A DNA stretch of 8,254 bases from an archaeon (GTDB taxonomy: Archaea > Asgardarchaeota > Hermodarchaeia > Hermodarchaeales > Hermodarchaeaceae). This document shows positions 6,527 to 8,254 of the stretch, piece after piece (positions within the stretch are counted from its first letter, which is position 1; every line of letters begins with the position of its first letter). Made by a program: the position numbers and the translations under genes. A model generated the notes under the pieces. That model was not told the origin of the DNA. It was given only the letters and a program-made list of their open reading frames with translations, and did not search any database. Location of the stretch: contig JABXGX010000148.1 of assembly GCA_016550405.1 (NCBI GenBank), positions 1-8,254 on the forward strand, in the 5' to 3' direction.

Positions 6527-7948
6527 ATGGCGTTAGAGTTTGTTTTACTAATTGTTATATTTGCAGCCCTTGTAGTAAGTGCCACCTTTTTCTCCCAAAT
6601 TTTTTCTGAAGTCATTGGAGTACCACGCTTAATTTTCTACATCATCGTTGGGTTAATTATTGGGCCCCTATTCCTAAACCTCTTGAATCCAGATATTCTG
6701 TTACTCAACGAAGGGCAATTTCTTGAAGCTATTGTGGCCATTGCTGTTGCAGTAATTGTCTTTGAGGGGGGTTATAGTTTCAACCGCTGTCTTCCTCATG
6801 AACAAGCCTGCTCTCCAATGGAATTTCGGAGACTTATCAGTAATGTTCTTAGATTATCACTCATTGGAGGCTTAATTACCGCCGTACTCATGACACTCAT
6901 TTTCTTATTGGTTGCGGCGATTATCCCACCATTCGCATTACTGATGGGTGTATTAACTATGATTACTGGACCTACCGTCATCAATCCGGTCGTTCGGCGC
7001 TTAGGAATTAAAGAAGATGTTGCATTTACCTTGGAAGGAGAAGGACTGATTAATGATGCCATTGGTGTGATTCTTGCCTCAGCAATTTTCACGGCTATTT
7101 TAGCATCGCTTTCAGGTGTGCCCATTGCGCTACCAATTGTAGTAATTGTAAACCTGTCTATTGGCATTGTATCTGGATTCGCTGTGGGTGGTCTTGGAGT
7201 TCTAATCTCTCAATGGATAGGCCCCAAGTTTATTGCCCACTTCAAAGATCGAATAGAAACACATAGTCTTGCCCATCTGTCCCGTATTGGTATACTCATC
7301 GCAGCTTTTGCAGCTTTTGTTGTCGCGGAAACTTTTGCCCATCATTCGGGAATCGTCGCCGCACTAATCACAGGAGTGATGCTAGGAAATCGAGACAAAT
7401 TCGGAATAGGACCCGAATTTGACTGGGAAGACTATGAAGCCTATGATATGAAACACCACATAGAAGCAGGTGTACACACATTCCAATCGGATCTTGTTCA
7501 GTTGGCCATTGCCACCGTTTTTCTCCTTTTGACAGCTTTTATCACGTGGGACCTCCTTTACTTGACACTCTTCACACCATTCTTCTTAGCAGGTTTAGTT
7601 GTAGTAGGCTTACTCATTCTCGTTGTTCGCCCTTTTGCAGTCATGATCTCAACAATTGGAACAGCGTTCACATTTCGAGAGCGAGTTTTCATGAGTTTCT
7701 TTGGTCCTCGAGGAATTGTCATCGCAGCAACAGGTGTCTTTTTCTCCATCACCTTAGTACTCGATTATGGAATTGTTTACACCCAGATCACAGGCTATAT
7801 CTTTCTCATCGTGCTCCTGACAGTCATAATCCAAGCCGGATTAGCACCCATTCTGGCAAAGACGTGTGATATCTGTACCGTCGAATACGGCACAGCCCAA
7901 CCAACTGAAAATGAGTCGAGTTTAAATCCATCAACCGAGGGTAGCTAA
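6527..7948 (+). CDS. CPA1-family (NhaP-type) cation/proton antiporter
   Basis: Membrane antiporter exchanging Na+ or K+ for H+, 473 residues, with 12-13 hydrophobic segments filling most of its length. Core motifs: FEGG at the end of TM3 (79-82), TGPTVINPVVRRL (147-159) at the unwound helix, EGEGLINDAIG (170-180) with N176-D177 as the cation-binding pair, HHSGIVAALITGVMLGN (272-288), and FGPRGIVIA (392-400) with R395 matching the conserved arginine. The ND pair is typical of electroneutral CPA1 exchangers, as opposed to the DD pair of NhaA. Two oddities are noted. The TDP aspartate of classical NhaP proteins is Gly148 here. The only four cysteines form two pairs, C88/C95 in the loop after TM3 and C447/C450 (CxxC) after the last helix. 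There is no RCK/TrkA-C or other cytosolic regulatory domain; the tail after 443 is about 30 residues. The ATG at 6527 follows AAGGT at 6516-6520. Whether Na+ or K+ is the substrate cannot be decided. Confidence 0.92.
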   Translation: MALEFVLLIVIFAALVVSATFFSQIFSEVIGVPRLIFYIIVGLIIGPLFLNLLNPDILLLNEGQFLEAIVAIAVAVIVFEGGYSFNRCLPHEQACSPMEFRRLISNVLRLSLIGGLITAVLMTLIFLLVAAIIPPFALLMGVLTMITGPTVINPVVRRLGIKEDVAFTLEGEGLINDAIGVILASAIFTAILASLSGVPIALPIVVIVNLSIGIVSGFAVGGLGVLISQWIGPKFIAHFKDRIETHSLAHLSRIGILIAAFAAFVVAETFAHHSGIVAALITGVMLGNRDKFGIGPEFDWEDYEAYDMKHHIEAGVHTFQSDLVQLAIATVFLLLTAFITWDLLYLTLFTPFFLAGLVVVGLLILVVRPFAVMISTIGTAFTFRERVFMSFFGPRGIVIAATGVFFSITLVLDYGIVYTQITGYIFLIVLLTVIIQAGLAPILAKTCDICTVEYGTAQPTENESSLNPSTEGS

Positions 7949-7970
7949 GATAAGACCCCTTTCACTTATC
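7949..7970 (+). other. Short hairpin after the antiporter gene
   Basis: GATAAG (7949-7954) and CTTATC (7965-7970) pair perfectly around a 10-nt loop, starting at the base after the stop codon. A pyrimidine-rich stretch (ACCCCTCTCT, about 7974-7983) follows, which may help termination. The 6-bp AT-rich stem is weak, and in the absence of a T-run this remains a possible 3' end signal only. Confidence 0.35.
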
Positions 7971-7984
7971 AGAACCCCTCTCTC

Positions 7985-7992
7985 GGTTTAAA
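7985..7992 (+). promoter_or_regulatory. Possible TATA box of the nre-like gene
   Basis: GTTTAAAG at 7985-7992 would place transcription near 8015, leaving a leader of 10-15 nt before the GTG at 8029. The match is poor and the assignment depends on which start codon is used. Confidence 0.25.
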
Positions 7993-8016
7993 GGGAAAGG
8001 TTGACAGGTTATTGAT

Positions 8017-8023
8017 GGCGGTG
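8017..8023 (+). promoter_or_regulatory. Ribosome binding site candidate of the nre-like gene
   Basis: GGCGGTG at 8017-8023 differs from GGAGGTG by one base and stands 5 nt before the GTG at 8029. It favours that start over the downstream ATG at 8155, whose nearest purine-rich stretch is weak and about 12 nt away. Confidence 0.45.
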
Positions 8024-8028
8024 CGGAT

Positions 8029-8254
8029 GTGAGGCAACTTAAGAGCCGTGGCTCAACGAAGCGAGTAAAACTCGTGAAGAAAGTCCGCAAAGTCGCACCC
8101 TATCTAGCCCCTGTGGTGGATGGCGTGGAAGCCGCCCAGGACCTAGATGTCACAATGCAGACCCTGTCACCTGACTCCAGCCAGACCCGATGTCTCGTCT
8201 GCAAGGGTGGAAAGATGCTCTGTGGCAAGTCTTCTTGCCCCCTCCTGCACCGGC
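8029..8254 (+). CDS. Nre-like archaeal DNA-repair protein, N-terminal portion (3' end outside window)
   Basis: The frame opens after the stop at 8002-8004 and runs off the right edge; about 75 residues are visible from the GTG at 8029. Its diagnostic feature is the cysteine cluster C55-x2-C58-K-G-G-x3-C65-G-x3-C70-P, the N-terminal zinc-finger pattern of archaeal Nre proteins (NreA/NreB). These are linked to DNA damage repair together with PCNA in haloarchaea. In members I recall, the finger is close to the N-terminus. Here the GTG start would put a basic segment of about 50 residues (many Lys/Arg at 4-18) before it. The in-frame ATG at 8155 would put the first Cys at residue 13, the more usual position; in-frame GTGs at 8074, 8113, 8116 and 8125 are also possible. 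Base composition is higher in G+C than in the transporter genes. The catalytic part and any C-terminal PCNA-binding motif are outside the window, so the call rests on the finger alone. Confidence 0.65.
   Translation, partial: MRQLKSRGSTKRVKLVKKVRKVAPYLAPVVDGVEAAQDLDVTMQTLSPDSSQTRCLVCKGGKMLCGKSSCPLLHR

Noticed and set aside
6796..7167. 123-codon minus-strand frame inside the antiporter gene
   Set aside because: It is antisense to conserved antiporter helices including the TGPTV and ND motifs, and its sequence shows no family pattern or initiation signals.
8041..8110. RNase P RNA-like string (GAAGAAAGTCCGC near 8076-8088, after a small CGAG/CTCG hairpin)
   Set aside because: It resembles the CR-I core (GAGGAAAGTCC) but differs at a conserved base. 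The expected downstream conserved elements are not seen before the edge, and the same stretch is in frame with a convincing Nre-type cysteine finger.
1..8254. CRISPR array, insertion sequence, prophage or attachment site
   Set aside because: No regularly spaced repeats, transposase or integrase motifs, or terminal inverted repeats were seen; all large frames are housekeeping metabolism or transport.

Overview
The window is archaeal chromosomal DNA with an AT-leaning base composition. The archaeal assignment rests on three things. The first is two adjacent genes of the methanofuran/tetrahydromethanopterin C1 pathway (fwdC and mch). The second is the start, at the right edge, of a gene with the cysteine finger typical of the archaeal Nre DNA-repair proteins. 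The third is archaeal-type BRE/TATA promoter sequences and GGAGGTG-like ribosome binding sites. No methyl-coenzyme M reductase or other lineage marker is present, so a methanogen, a non-methanogenic Wood-Ljungdahl archaeon (for example an Asgard lineage) or an Archaeoglobus-like organism all remain possible.

Layout. (1) Positions 1-1665, plus strand: the 3' part of fwdC, then mch, overlapping by 11 bp and probably translationally coupled. (2) Positions 1666-1869: an AT-rich promoter gap. (3) Positions 1870-4326, plus strand: a complete P3A-type (proton-pumping) P-type ATPase. (4) Positions 4246-5625, minus strand: an APC-family amino acid permease that converges on the ATPase and overlaps its 3' end by 81 bp. 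(5) Positions 5626-5900: a divergent promoter gap. (6) Positions 5901-6254, plus strand: a small soluble protein of unknown function, possibly NTF2-like. (7) Positions 6255-6526: a structured gap with a long stem-loop, a 9-bp direct repeat flanking a good BRE/TATA box, and a second TATA-like box. (8) Positions 6527-7948, plus strand: a CPA1-family cation/proton antiporter. (9) From about 8029 to the edge, plus strand: the 5' part of an nre-like gene in a visibly more GC-rich stretch.

How the genes could work together. Fwd and Mch are steps in the methyl branch that links CO2/formyl-methanofuran to methyl-tetrahydromethanopterin. The next three large genes are all membrane ion or solute transporters that can be joined by one proton circuit: the ATPase exports protons, the permease has a TM5 lysine like that of proton-coupled APC transporters, and the antiporter exchanges protons for Na+ or K+. 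They do not form one operon (the permease is on the opposite strand), so this is a functional neighbourhood inferred from family knowledge.

I did not find a clear undescribed system, CRISPR array, mobile element or RNA gene. The most unusual points are two cysteine pairs (C88/C95 and C447/C450) that are the only cysteines of the antiporter, the structured leader upstream of that gene, the loss of the TDP aspartate in its transport core, and the long antisense overlap between the ATPase and permease C-terminal ends.
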